DNA from: Sphingomonas sp. S2-65 | GTDB taxonomy: Bacteria > Pseudomonadota > Alphaproteobacteria > Sphingomonadales > Sphingomonadaceae | DNA length: 64,000 nucleotides | NCBI RefSeq assembly: GCF_021513175.1 | Contig: NZ_CP090953.1 | Location: forward strand, 1 to 64,000 | Direction: 5' to 3' | Part shown: positions 52,395-60,821 of the stretch, piece by piece | Layout of the letters: the number at the start of each line of letters is the position of its first letter | Position numbering within the stretch: the first letter of the stretch is position 1 | Made by a program: the position numbers and the translations under genes | The notes under the pieces: generated by a model | Seen by the model: the letters and a program-made list of their open reading frames with translations, nothing else | Database searches by the model: none | What the model was told of the DNA's origin: nothing

Positions 52395-53084
52395 CTAGGC
52401 CCAGGGCCGCTCGCGGAACCACTGGGTGATGACGTATTTGGTGCCGGCGCGCACCTTCATCGCGTGGTGGAGCGTGGATGGATTGGGGGTGCCATTGGGG
52501 CGCAGATTGTTCCAGGCGAGCAGCTTGCCGGCTTCGGGCTGGACAATCTTGTCGATCGCCTTGAAGCGGGTCGCGCCGCCGGCTTCCACGTCGTTGAGGT
52601 AGAGCATCACCGTCCAGGTGCGCTGGCCCGATACCGCGCAGAAGCGTTCGAAATCCTGGCCGTTCGGCTCGAAATAGTCGGTGTGCGCCTTGAACTCCTG
52701 GCCGACGGCATAGCGCTGGCCCTGCATCGGCTCGCCATGGCGGGGGGCGAGGCCGGTGAGCGCGACGATCCGCTGCTTGAGGTCGGCGGCGGCGGGATCC
52801 TCGGGATCGAGGTCGCAGGTCTCGCTGGTGCGGAAGGCGTTGTCGCCATTGGCGTCGGCGATCGTCGACGGGCGGCGGCGGGCATCGATCTGGCGCATCA
52901 GCTGCTGACAGGCGTCGGGGCTGAGGAAGTTCCGGACGATGAACATCGCGACCTTGGGGCTGGGCACGCGCTGGATGCCCTGCTGCGACAGCAGCCGGGC
53001 GATGACGGGTTCGCCGGGGTATCCCGAGCCCGGAGTTGGGACGATGGACGATGCGGTCGCGGCGGCGGTTTGCATGGGCGGCAT
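52395..53084 (-). CDS. 2-oxoglutarate-Fe(II) dioxygenase (prolyl-4-hydroxylase type)
   Basis: 229 residues. The C-terminal P4Hc domain shows the iron triad His-x-Asp in KAHTDYFEPN and distal His in STLHHAMKVRAG, with the 2-oxoglutarate-binding Lys in GTKYVITQWFRERPW. A Cys-containing N-terminal half (FIVRNFLSPDACQQLMRQID) is typical of bacterial prolyl hydroxylases. Hydroxylates proline or similar residues in a target; the target is unknown. Convergent with the TonB receptor, sharing the terminator region. Confidence 0.9.
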   Translation of the reverse strand: MPPMQTAAATASSIVPTPGSGYPGEPVIARLLSQQGIQRVPSPKVAMFIVRNFLSPDACQQLMRQIDARRRPSTIADANGDNAFRTSETCDLDPEDPAAADLKQRIVALTGLAPRHGEPMQGQRYAVGQEFKAHTDYFEPNGQDFERFCAVSGQRTWTVMLYLNDVEAGGATRFKAIDKIVQPEAGKLLAWNNLRPNGTPNPSTLHHAMKVRAGTKYVITQWFRERPWA

Positions 53085-53183
53085 CCTGCCAAATCCGCGG
53101 TTGGAAGACCAGCAAAGGCTTGGCGGTGCCGCTCGTCACAAAAGTGCAAGCTCGGCGTCACAATGGTGCGGCACCTCTGGCAC

Positions 53184-53882
53184 ATGACCAGTGGGATCGA
53201 GCTGGAAGCGAAAGACGCTGCCACTTCGGTGGAAGCCGGCGCATGGCCGGGCATGGCGCCGGCGTTGCGCCGCGCGCTGGCGCGCAGCTGCGCCAAGCGG
53301 TTCGGGCTGATCGTCGTGACCGGATCGGGCGTGGATCGGAGCGTCGCCATGCTTGCAAAGCACGGCGTAACGGTGCTCGGCGCGATCCACGACCGCGACA
53401 CGCTGGGGCATGCTTTGGAAGCCGCCGAGCAGGGGCTGGGCGTGGCGACGAGCGAGGGTGGCGACGCGATCTCGACGCTGGCGAGTTTGCGCCGGCTCGC
53501 GCCGGACCGGTTTGCCTTCGCGGCGATGTTGCGGCTGGTGATCGCCCAGCGCGTCACGGCGCGCCTGTGCGGCGCCTGCCGACGGCCCGAACAGGCCTAT
53601 GGCTCATTGTCGGCGCTGCTGGGGCTCGATCCGGGTGCGATCCTGTGGTCGGCGCCCGGGTGCGCGGCATGTGGTAATAGCGGGACCGCGGGCGAGATCA
53701 GCGTCTTCGAAGGGTTGGAAGCCGATCCGGCGATGCGGCGGCTGATCTATGACGGGGCGGATGCTCCGCTGCTGGCGCGGCACGCGTTTCTGGCGATGCC
53801 CAATTTGGCCTCCGCGGCGCGGACTTTGGCGCGCGACGGAGTGATCGCCGCCGACGCGGCGGTGCGGATTTCGCGCGAATGA
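53184..53882 (+). CDS. GspE/PilB-like ATPase remnant lacking catalytic core
   Basis: 232 residues from ATG 53184 (ATG 53163 also possible). It has a degenerate Walker A, VVTGSGVDRS (45-53, no GKT), then GAIHDRDT (66-73), which resembles the GEIRDRET segment, followed by the secretion-ATPase C-terminus: AQRVTARLCGAC (121-132) and GCAACGNSGTAGEISVFEGL (159-178), the usual tetracysteine motif. The stretch between Walker A and GEIRD, including Walker B, appears deleted. Probably cannot hydrolyse ATP. No other secretion genes nearby. Confidence 0.6.
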   Translation: MTSGIELEAKDAATSVEAGAWPGMAPALRRALARSCAKRFGLIVVTGSGVDRSVAMLAKHGVTVLGAIHDRDTLGHALEAAEQGLGVATSEGGDAISTLASLRRLAPDRFAFAAMLRLVIAQRVTARLCGACRRPEQAYGSLSALLGLDPGAILWSAPGCAACGNSGTAGEISVFEGLEADPAMRRLIYDGADAPLLARHAFLAMPNLASAARTLARDGVIAADAAVRISRE

Positions 53883-53939
53883 ATCGCGGCAACTATCTTG
53901 CGTTCGGCGAAACGCCCCGCTAAGCGGCCAACCTCCACG

Positions 53940-54016
53940 GCGACCGTAGTTCAATTGGTTAGAGCGCCGGCTTGTGATGCCGGAAGTTGCGGGTTCAAGT
54001 CCCGTCGGTCGCCCCA
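53940..54016 (+). tRNA. tRNA-His (anticodon GTG)
   Basis: Acceptor GCGACCG (53940-53946) pairs with CGGTCGC (54006-54012), followed by C73 and encoded CCA (54014-54016); G at 53939 can serve as the -1 residue specific to tRNA-His. Anticodon loop CTTGTGAT gives GTG. D and T arms are normal (GCGGGTTCAAGTCCCGT). Confidence 0.96.
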
Positions 54017-54035
54017 TCCACTCACAGTCTGGATA

Positions 54036-55094
54036 GTGATTGTGCTGACCGATTGGGGCTTTCCCGACTTCGACGACCATGAGGGTCTGCACCTCTTCAG
54101 CGACCGCGAGTCGGGGCTGAGCGCGATCATCGCGGTGCATTCCACGGCGCTTGGACCGGCAGCCGGCGGCGTGCGCTTCTGGCATTACGCGAATTCGGAC
54201 GCGGCGATCACCGACGCGCTGCGGCTTTCGCGCGGCATGAGCTACAAGAACGCGATGGCCAACCTGCCGATGGGCGGGGGCAAGGGCGTCGTGCTGGCCG
54301 ACAAGCCGGGGGCCGAGATCACCACCGCACAGCTTGAGGCGTTCGGGCGCGCGGTGGAATCGCTCCAGGGCCGCTACGTGACGGCCGAGGATGTCGGCAT
54401 GTCCGAAGCGCGGATGAAGGTCGTGGCTACCCAGACCAAGCATGTGTCGGGCCTGCCCGTGGCCGCGGGCAGCGCCGGCGGCGATCCGGGGCCGGTGACT
54501 GCGCGCGGCGTCTATCTGGGCGTGAAGGCTGCGGCCAAGCGCGGCCTGAGTGCGGACTCGATGGCTGGCGTACGCGTGGCGATCCAGGGCGTTGGGTCGG
54601 TCGGCGGCGGGCTTGCCCGGCTGCTGGCGGCGGATGGCGCCAAGCTGGTGCTGGCCGATGTTCATGCCGAGCGTGCCAAAGCGCTGGCAGCCGAACTGGG
54701 TGCCGAGGCCGTGGACGCCGACGAGATCCTGACGCTCGACACCGACGTGCTGAGCCCGTGCGCGCTGGGCGCGATCCTGACCGAACAGTCGATCGCCGCG
54801 CTGAAGTGCAAGGTGGTCGCCGGTGGCGCCAACAACCAGCTGGCGACCCGCCAGGACGGCCACAGGCTGCACGACCGCGGCATCCTGTATGCGCCCGATT
54901 ATGTGATCAACGCTGGCGGCATCATCAATGTCGGGCTGGAGTATCTAGGCCAGGGCGACCGCGCCGAGGTGGACACCCGCGTCGAGAAGATCCCGGTGCG
55001 GCTTGCCGAGGTGTGGGACGAAAGCGCACGCACCGGCGATCCGGAGAGCGAAGTAGCGGACCGGATCGCGCAGCGGCTGATCGGCCGCGGCTGA
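54036..55094 (+). CDS. Glu/Leu/Phe/Val dehydrogenase
   Basis: About 352 residues from GTG 54036 (GTG 54042 also possible); the frame continues upstream through tRNA-His, which is excluded. The N-terminal dimerisation domain carries the substrate-binding lysine motif PMGGGKGVVLADKP; the C-terminal Rossmann domain has VAIQGVGSVGGGLARLLAADG. Length and motifs fit leucine dehydrogenase better than glutamate dehydrogenase. Catalyses reversible NAD-dependent deamination of branched-chain amino acids. Confidence 0.92.
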   Translation: MIVLTDWGFPDFDDHEGLHLFSDRESGLSAIIAVHSTALGPAAGGVRFWHYANSDAAITDALRLSRGMSYKNAMANLPMGGGKGVVLADKPGAEITTAQLEAFGRAVESLQGRYVTAEDVGMSEARMKVVATQTKHVSGLPVAAGSAGGDPGPVTARGVYLGVKAAAKRGLSADSMAGVRVAIQGVGSVGGGLARLLAADGAKLVLADVHAERAKALAAELGAEAVDADEILTLDTDVLSPCALGAILTEQSIAALKCKVVAGGANNQLATRQDGHRLHDRGILYAPDYVINAGGIINVGLEYLGQGDRAEVDTRVEKIPVRLAEVWDESARTGDPESEVADRIAQRLIGRG

Positions 55095-55188
55095 CCGCGC
55101 CCGCATCGACGTCCCCGCAAGGCAGCACGATCCACGGAGCCTCTGTGGGTCAGCAAACGTTCAGCTGCAGTGTTGCAAAGGACGTGTC

Positions 55189-55590
55189 ATGCGAAACATC
55201 CTGAAGACCTTCCTGATCGGCTCCGCGGTGATCGCGGCGCCTGCCGTTGCCGCGCCTCGCGACAATCCCGACGTGCAAATGCAGAAACTGCTTGCGGGCC
55301 GGACCGCAGGCAAGCCGGTCAGTTGCATCAGCCTGAACCTGTCGCGGTCGAGCGAAGTCGTCCCTGGGCGGGCGATCGTTTACCGGGTGGGTGGCAAGCT
55401 GTACGTCAACCAGCCCAGCTCGGGCGCCGAGTCGCTTGACGATGACTCGATCCTGGTGACGCGAACGGTCGGCTCGCAGCTTTGCCGCGGCGAAGCGGTG
55501 AACCTGATCGACCGTGGGTCGCGGTTCCCGCGAGGTTTCGTGTTGCTCGGGGACTTCGTGCCTTACACCAAGACGAAGGCCGCGCGCTAA
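55189..55590 (+). CDS. Small secreted protein, unknown function
   Basis: 133 residues with a signal peptide ending around APAVAAP. The mature part has two cysteines (KPVSCISLNLSRS; VGSQLCRGEAVNL), consistent with one disulfide, and strand-like segments (GRAIVYRVGGKLYVN; FPRGFVLLGDFVPYTK). I recall similar short proteins in other sphingomonads. Periplasmic; role unknown. 94 bases after the dehydrogenase. Confidence 0.65.
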   Translation: MRNILKTFLIGSAVIAAPAVAAPRDNPDVQMQKLLAGRTAGKPVSCISLNLSRSSEVVPGRAIVYRVGGKLYVNQPSSGAESLDDDSILVTRTVGSQLCRGEAVNLIDRGSRFPRGFVLLGDFVPYTKTKAAR

Positions 55591-55647
55591 ATACCTCAAT
55601 CTATTGAGGCTATCGGCACGATTACAGGGCTGGTGGGTTCTCCCACC

Positions 55648-56946
55648 ATGCCCAATGACGCGATCGCACCAAGTTCCTCCGCGGCGCCTCGCGTCAACGC
55701 GCTACTCGAGAAGGCCTGGAGCAAAGGCTGGCTGTCGCGACCGGTGCTGGAGCCCGATGCGCTGATCGGCGCCGCGCGCGCGCGGACGGGGTTGCAGGAT
55801 CTGGGCGCCGAGCCAGGATGGCGCGAGCGGCTGGAGCTGCTGCTGCACGCCCTGCACGAAGAGGCAGCGCTGACGCCGCTGGGCAAGGTGATCGCATATG
55901 GGCAGCTGGTCGCGGCGCTTGCCAATCGCGCGCGAGCCCACACCTTATGGCAGCGCCACCCCGAGATACTCGACATACCGATACCGGCACCGATCGTCGT
56001 GCTGGGGCAAATGCGATCGGGAAGTACGCGAATGCAGCGGCTGCTCGCCTGTGACCCGCGGCTGGCGCATACCCGCTTCTTCGAAAGCTGGAATCCGCTG
56101 CCCGGCGCGCGCCTGGGTCGCATTGACGATCGCATGCTGCGCGGCTGGATAGGGCTGCGCTGTGCGCATTGGCTGAACCCGGAGTTCGGCATCATCCATC
56201 CCACCGGCACGTGCCAGCCCGACGAGGAGATAGGCCTGCACAACGTCTCGATCTTCGGATCGGCGTTCGAGGCGCAGTGGCGGGTGCCGAGCTTCGCCGC
56301 GGCCGGGGAGGCGATGGACGCCGTACCGGTCTATACCGAGTTCAAGCGGCTGTTGCAGTCCATTGCGTGGCTGCGCGGCGAGCGCGGCGACCGGCCATGG
56401 ATATTGAAGGTGCCGCAACTGACCCAGGACTTGGGGGCTCTCCTGGAAGTGTTCCCCGACGCGCGGCTGGTGTGCCTCGACAGGCCTGCGGCGGCGCTGG
56501 TCGCGTCTTCGGCGTCGCTCGTGCACAGCCAAATGCGGATGCAGTCGGATGCGGTCGACCGTGACTGGATCGGGCGCGAGTGGCTGCGCAAGATCGCGCT
56601 GCGCCAGCGGCGAATGCGGGCGGCGCGGGCGCGGGCGGATGTGCCGCAGGTGGATGTCGACTTCGACACAATGAATGCGGATTGGGCGGGCGAGATGCAG
56701 CGGGTGTATCGTGCGCTTGGCATGGCACTCACGCCTGCGGTTGAGCAGCGGATGGCGCGCTATATGGCGCAGCCGGCGCATCGCAAGCTTGGCGGGCACC
56801 GCTATACGCTGGAGGCGTTCGGGCTAAGCCGCCAGGAGGTTGACGCGGCGATGGTCGCCGCGCCTTCTTCCGACCGGTTGCGGCTCGTGCCCAGCGCTAT
56901 CGAGCACAAGGCAGAGCCGGCGCAGACGCGGATCCGCGCCGGCTGA
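55648..56946 (+). CDS. Sulfotransferase-family protein
   Basis: 432 residues from ATG 55648 (GTG 55633 is in frame). The PAPS 5'-phosphosulfate loop is recognisable in VLGQMRSGSTRMQRLLA, and a 3'-phosphate-binding region is likely around DRPAAALVASSASLVHSQMR. Bacterial members of this family sulfate small molecules or glycans; acceptor unknown. It carries an N-terminal helical part (about 1-110). Convergent with the M1 peptidase gene. Confidence 0.8.
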   Translation: MPNDAIAPSSSAAPRVNALLEKAWSKGWLSRPVLEPDALIGAARARTGLQDLGAEPGWRERLELLLHALHEEAALTPLGKVIAYGQLVAALANRARAHTLWQRHPEILDIPIPAPIVVLGQMRSGSTRMQRLLACDPRLAHTRFFESWNPLPGARLGRIDDRMLRGWIGLRCAHWLNPEFGIIHPTGTCQPDEEIGLHNVSIFGSAFEAQWRVPSFAAAGEAMDAVPVYTEFKRLLQSIAWLRGERGDRPWILKVPQLTQDLGALLEVFPDARLVCLDRPAAALVASSASLVHSQMRMQSDAVDRDWIGREWLRKIALRQRRMRAARARADVPQVDVDFDTMNADWAGEMQRVYRALGMALTPAVEQRMARYMAQPAHRKLGGHRYTLEAFGLSRQEVDAAMVAAPSSDRLRLVPSAIEHKAEPAQTRIRAG

Positions 56947-56953
56947 CCGGCAT

Positions 56954-58834
56954 TCAGTTCGTGCCGACGATCTTTGCGACGCCGGCCGCCGTAGCGGGAT
57001 GGTAGGTGTTGCGAGCTTCGGCGAAGAACCGGCGGGCGATCGGCTGGCCCCATTCGCCTTGCTTCATCAGACCTTCGTAGATCGGGCGAATGAGCAGGCC
57101 GCGGCCCACGCTGTTCACGAAGGCGCGGATCGAGGGCAGCGCGGGATCGTAGCGGTTGGCGATGGCGAGTTCCGCCCACGCCGAGCGGACATAGGCGTTG
57201 TTGGACTTGCCGAGGCCCAGCGTCTCGTCGAGCTCCCTGAGGCGGGCAGGAGTCTGCTGGCGGGGCAGGCCATTGAGGAAGCGCATCCATTGCTGGGTGC
57301 TCCAACCCTGGGGCTGGACGGCGGAGATAGGGCCGCCGGCATTCACTGCCGCGAGCTTGGCATCGATCCGAGCGAGCGTCGGTGACTGCACATGCACGGC
57401 ATTGTCGGGGAGGCCGGGCTGATAGGCCCAGCGGTCGAGCTGAAGCTTGGCTTCGAGCGCCTTGTCGCCCTTGATCAGGTTTGCGCGCAGGTCGGCGAGG
57501 AAGCCTGCAGTGGTCTGTGGCTGGAAAGCGTGACGATCGAAATAGGAGCGCAGATAGGCGTCGAACCGCAGGCGGCCGACTGCCTGTTCGACGGTGCGCA
57601 GGAAGGTCGAGCCCTTGAAATAGTCGAGCTGGCCGAAGGTCGCGCCGGGATCGCCGTGAAGGCGGGTTGTCGGTGCCTGGGCGCCGCCGGCATCCTTGAT
57701 GTCGCTTTGGAGACCGTCCCAGTCGAGGTCGGCGTACATCGCGGCACGCTCGGCGCCGTAAACCGCCTCCATGATGCGGTTCTCGAAATAGGTGGTGAAC
57801 CCCTCGTTGAGCCAGCTGTCCGACCAAGTGGCGTTGGTGACGAGATTGCCCGACCAGCTATGCGCGAGTTCGTGGGCGACGACGTCGGTGTTCGAGCGGT
57901 CACCGGTGATGATCGTGGGTGTCAGGAAGGTGAGGGTGGGGTTTTCCATGCCCCCGAACGGGAAGGAAGGCGGCAGGACCAGCATGTCGTAGCGGCCCCA
58001 GCGATAGGGGCCGTACAATGCCGCCGCCGCGTCGATCATCTTTTCGACGTCGCCGACTTCGGACGCGGCGGCGTCGAGCTGGCTCGGCTCGGTCCAGACG
58101 CCGGAGCGCTTGCCCGTAGCCTTGAAGGCGAGGTCGCCCACCGCCATCGCGATGAGATAGGGCGGCACCGGCTTGTCCATGCGGAAGCGGAAGCTGTGCA
58201 TGCCGGCCCCCGCAGGCTGGCCCTTGGCGCCGTCGACGCGCTCGCCACTCATCACCGCGACGAGGTCGGCGGGAACGGTGATCCGGGCGTCCCAGGTCTG
58301 GCGGATGCCGGGGCTGTCCTGCGTCGGAATCCAGCTGCGGTTGTTGATCGGCTGGCCCTGGCTGAACAGATACGGCTTGGCCCTGCCGGCGGTGAGTTGA
58401 GGCGGGAGCCATTGCAGCGCGGAGGCGCCGGGCTTGGTCTCGTAGCGGATGTGGATGCGCCTGGCGCCGTTCAGCTGGATGGTGAGCGCCTGGCCGAGTT
58501 CGGGATCGTCCTGGCCGACCGTGTAGGCCAGCGGTGTGCCGGCGGGATCGGTGATCGCGGCGATTGCGAGATCGTCGACATCGAGGACGATCTGTTTGGC
58601 GTTGCGGGCGGCGAGGACGTCGAGAGTCGCGGTGCCGCGCATCGTCTTTCGCGCGAAATCGGCGGTGAGGTCGAGCGCGACATGAGTGACGCGGGCGACT
58701 TCGGGCTGGGCGTGAGTCCAGACGTCCTTCGCCTCGGGCGTGGTTAGGATCGGGGCGGGCTTCGCCTGCTGGGCGAGGGCTGCCGGGGCGGTGGTGGTCA
58801 TCAGGGCAGCGAGGGCGGGGAGGAGGATGCGCAT
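56954..58834 (-). CDS. M1-family metallopeptidase (aminopeptidase/LTA4-hydrolase-like)
   Basis: 626 residues with a signal peptide ending at ALAQ, so periplasmic. N-terminal beta saddle domain, exopeptidase motif GGMENPTL, zinc site HELAHSWSGN with the second Glu in NEGFTTYFENR about 18 residues on, and a C-terminal helical domain resembling leukotriene A4 hydrolase. Releases N-terminal amino acids from peptides. Full length. Confidence 0.94.
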   Translation of the reverse strand: MRILLPALAALMTTTAPAALAQQAKPAPILTTPEAKDVWTHAQPEVARVTHVALDLTADFARKTMRGTATLDVLAARNAKQIVLDVDDLAIAAITDPAGTPLAYTVGQDDPELGQALTIQLNGARRIHIRYETKPGASALQWLPPQLTAGRAKPYLFSQGQPINNRSWIPTQDSPGIRQTWDARITVPADLVAVMSGERVDGAKGQPAGAGMHSFRFRMDKPVPPYLIAMAVGDLAFKATGKRSGVWTEPSQLDAAASEVGDVEKMIDAAAALYGPYRWGRYDMLVLPPSFPFGGMENPTLTFLTPTIITGDRSNTDVVAHELAHSWSGNLVTNATWSDSWLNEGFTTYFENRIMEAVYGAERAAMYADLDWDGLQSDIKDAGGAQAPTTRLHGDPGATFGQLDYFKGSTFLRTVEQAVGRLRFDAYLRSYFDRHAFQPQTTAGFLADLRANLIKGDKALEAKLQLDRWAYQPGLPDNAVHVQSPTLARIDAKLAAVNAGGPISAVQPQGWSTQQWMRFLNGLPRQQTPARLRELDETLGLGKSNNAYVRSAWAELAIANRYDPALPSIRAFVNSVGRGLLIRPIYEGLMKQGEWGQPIARRFFAEARNTYHPATAAGVAKIVGTN

Positions 58835-58881
58835 GGCGCGTATCGGTAAGCGGGTTGCCGGGGGAGGGCAATGAGACGTTC

Positions 58882-58981
58882 AATCCTCCGGGCGGGGACG
58901 GGTGGGCCACAGGCGTGTCGCTGGTGGAGGGCCCCCTCCACCATGCTTCGCATGGTCCCCCTCCCCGTTCCGGGGAGGATT
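58882..58981. repeat. Second copy of the AATCCTCC...GGAGGATT palindromic repeat
   Basis: Ends AATCCTCC (58882-58889) and GGAGGATT (58974-58981), with the CCATGCTTCGCATGG sub-hairpin and GGGGGACC/GGTCCCCC segments also present in the copy at 5362-5504. Shorter than that copy by about 43 bases. Lies between the M1 peptidase and the 2H-like gene. Confidence 0.7.
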
Positions 58982-58983
58982 TT

Positions 58984-59355
58984 TTAGAGGTTGCTTGGGA
59001 TCAGGGTGATGGGGATTGGCTCAATGCGGTGCCAGCCTTGTTCGCGCAGGACGTCGTTGCTTTCGACGGCGCGGCGGCCGCGCTCCCGGTCCAGCGACCA
59101 GGTGATGTGATAGGTGCTGCCGTCGGGGCGGTCGGTGGTGCCGCCGATCGCGACGACGAGGGCTTGGAGGCCTTGGCCGTCATCGACCTGGCCGACGATC
59201 TCGCCGGTTGTCGCGGTCGGGATCTGGTCGGTTACTTTTGATGCGAGAGTGACGTGATGGGCGACGACGTCGGGCCAGATCGGCGGGAAGCGGATCAGCA
59301 GCGCGGCGCGGTCGAGGTCGTCGAGCAGCCAGCCGATGGTGCGGGGTTCGGACAT
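58984..59355 (-). CDS. Small 2H-phosphoesterase-like protein
   Basis: 123 residues. Two H-x-T motifs, HHVTLAS (about residue 34) and YHITWSLD (about 82), are spaced as in the 2H phosphoesterase superfamily; PIWPDVVA precedes the first. At this size it resembles the short 2H proteins tied to RNA repair or cyclic-phosphate processing, but the rest is too short to be sure. GTTCGG precedes the ATG. Function inferred from motifs only. Confidence 0.5.
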   Translation of the reverse strand: MSEPRTIGWLLDDLDRAALLIRFPPIWPDVVAHHVTLASKVTDQIPTATTGEIVGQVDDGQGLQALVVAIGGTTDRPDGSTYHITWSLDRERGRRAVESNDVLREQGWHRIEPIPITLIPSNL

Positions 59356-59478
59356 GGCGTGGTGAACGCAGGCCGGATGCAGGGGTTCACGCGTTTACCA
59401 CGGATGTGCGTGGACAGGAGGCCTGCGCTGCATCCACTTTGCCTGGCGCGCGTTGAGGCGGAGTAGGAGGCAGGCACG

Positions 59479-59649
59479 ATGAACGGTCCCGACATCGAGA
59501 GAGCCGCGGCGATGACGGCGTTGTCGCTGGACCTGGCCGAACTTGCCGCCGAGATCGAGGCGATGCGCGCGCAGCTGCGACGGGTGCATGCGGAGCTGAC
59601 CTGTGCGCGGCTGGACGCGGTCGAGCGGTTGTTGCCGGAGCCGCTCTGA
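59479..59649 (+). CDS. 56-residue helical protein
   Basis: ATG 59479 with a strong AGGAGG 8 bases upstream. MNGPDIERAAAMTALSLDLA, then LAAEIEAMRAQLRRVHAEL: a probable coiled coil. Lies between the 2H-like gene and aroB. No family recognised; the strong Shine-Dalgarno argues it is translated. Confidence 0.55.
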   Translation: MNGPDIERAAAMTALSLDLAELAAEIEAMRAQLRRVHAELTCARLDAVERLLPEPL

Positions 59650-59681
59650 ATTGGAGCCGTGCTGCCTTCGTTGGGCAGAAG

Positions 59682-59713
59682 AAGCGGGATCCCGGCTCAA
59701 GGCCGGGATGACG
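59682..59713. repeat. Single arm of the 9032-9116 inverted repeat
   Basis: These 32 bases are identical to 9085-9116 and contain the palindrome CCCGGCTCAAGGCCGGG. It ends 7 bases before the aroB stop, on the 3' side of aroB. A half-element without the mirror copy. Confidence 0.75.
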
Positions 59714-59720
59714 GGGAAAG

Positions 59721-60821
59721 TTAGCGGGGTTGTTCGTCCAGGAACGCTTCGACGTCCTTGAGGTCCACCGTCTTGTCGAGGAACACCTCGCCGATGCCGC
59801 AGGCGAGCAGGAAGGGCAGGGTGCCGGCGGCCATCTTCTTGTCGTGGAGCATGTGTTCGACCAGCCGGGCGCCGCTGGCGGTTATGTTGGCAGCCTTGAG
59901 GCCGTCGGGAAGGCCCACCGCGCGCAGGTGCGTGGCGACGCGTTCGGCGTCTTGCTGGGAGCAGAGGCCCTGGCGGGCGGAGAAGGCGAAGGCCAGCGCG
60001 GTGCCGGCGGCAACGCCTTCGCCGTGGAGGAGCTTGGTGGAGAAGCCGGTCTCGGCTTCCAGCGCGTGGCCGAAGGTGTGGCCCAGGTTGAGCAGCGCGC
60101 GGGTGCCGCTGAGTTCGCGTTCGTCCGCGGCGACGATGCGGGCTTTCGCGCCGACCGAATGGGCGATGGCGTGGCTGCGGGCTTCGGGATCGCCGGCGAG
60201 CAGCGCGGCGGCATTGGCTTCACACCATTCGAAGAAGGCATAGTCGTCGATCAGGCCGTATTTTACCACTTCGGCATAGCCGGCGCGCAGTTCGCGGATG
60301 GGCAGCGTGTCGAGCACCTGCGGGTCGATCAGGACCAGTGCGGGCTGATGAAAGGCGCCAACCAGGTTCTTGCCGGCGCGGCTGTTGATCGCGGTCTTGC
60401 CGCCGACCGACGAATCGACTTGGGCGAGCAGCGTGGTGGGGATCTGGACGAAGCGGCAGCCGCGCTTGAGGATGGCGGTGGCGAAGCCGACCAGGTCGCC
60501 GATCACCCCGCCGCCAAGCGCGATGACATGGTCGCTGCGTTCGACACCGAGCTCGAGCAGGCGATCGGTAAGCGCCTCGAGCTGGGCCCAGCTCTTGGTG
60601 GCTTCGCCCGGCGGCAGGACGATGGCTTCGCTGGCGATGCCGGCGGCGGTGAGGCTGGCCTGGAGGGTGGCGAGATGGGAACCGACATTGGCGTCGGTGA
60701 CGATCGGCATGCGCCGGCCCTTGGCGAGCGGCGCGAGGATGTCGCCGGCGCGGGCGAGCAGCCCGGCCTCGATACGCACGTCATAGCTGCGCTCGCCGAG
60801 CGCCACGGGGATGGTGGTCAA
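59721..60821 (-). CDS. aroB: 3-dehydroquinate synthase
   Basis: 366 residues; second step of the shikimate pathway (DAHP to dehydroquinate), NAD- and Zn-dependent. Motifs: nucleotide-binding ALGGGVIGDLVGFATAIL, GGKTAINSRAGKNLVGAFHQ, and zinc ligands in NLGHTFGHALE and LLHGEGVAAG. Starts at TTG 60821, overlapping the aroK stop by four bases (TTGA), so aroK-aroB are co-translated. Confidence 0.96.
   Translation of the reverse strand: MTTIPVALGERSYDVRIEAGLLARAGDILAPLAKGRRMPIVTDANVGSHLATLQASLTAAGIASEAIVLPPGEATKSWAQLEALTDRLLELGVERSDHVIALGGGVIGDLVGFATAILKRGCRFVQIPTTLLAQVDSSVGGKTAINSRAGKNLVGAFHQPALVLIDPQVLDTLPIRELRAGYAEVVKYGLIDDYAFFEWCEANAAALLAGDPEARSHAIAHSVGAKARIVAADERELSGTRALLNLGHTFGHALEAETGFSTKLLHGEGVAAGTALAFAFSARQGLCSQQDAERVATHLRAVGLPDGLKAANITASGARLVEHMLHDKKMAAGTLPFLLACGIGEVFLDKTVDLKDVEAFLDEQPR

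Noticed and set aside
53898-54035. Upstream extension of the Glu/Leu dehydrogenase frame
   Set aside because: It runs straight through tRNA-His, so the true start must be at GTG 54036 or 54042.
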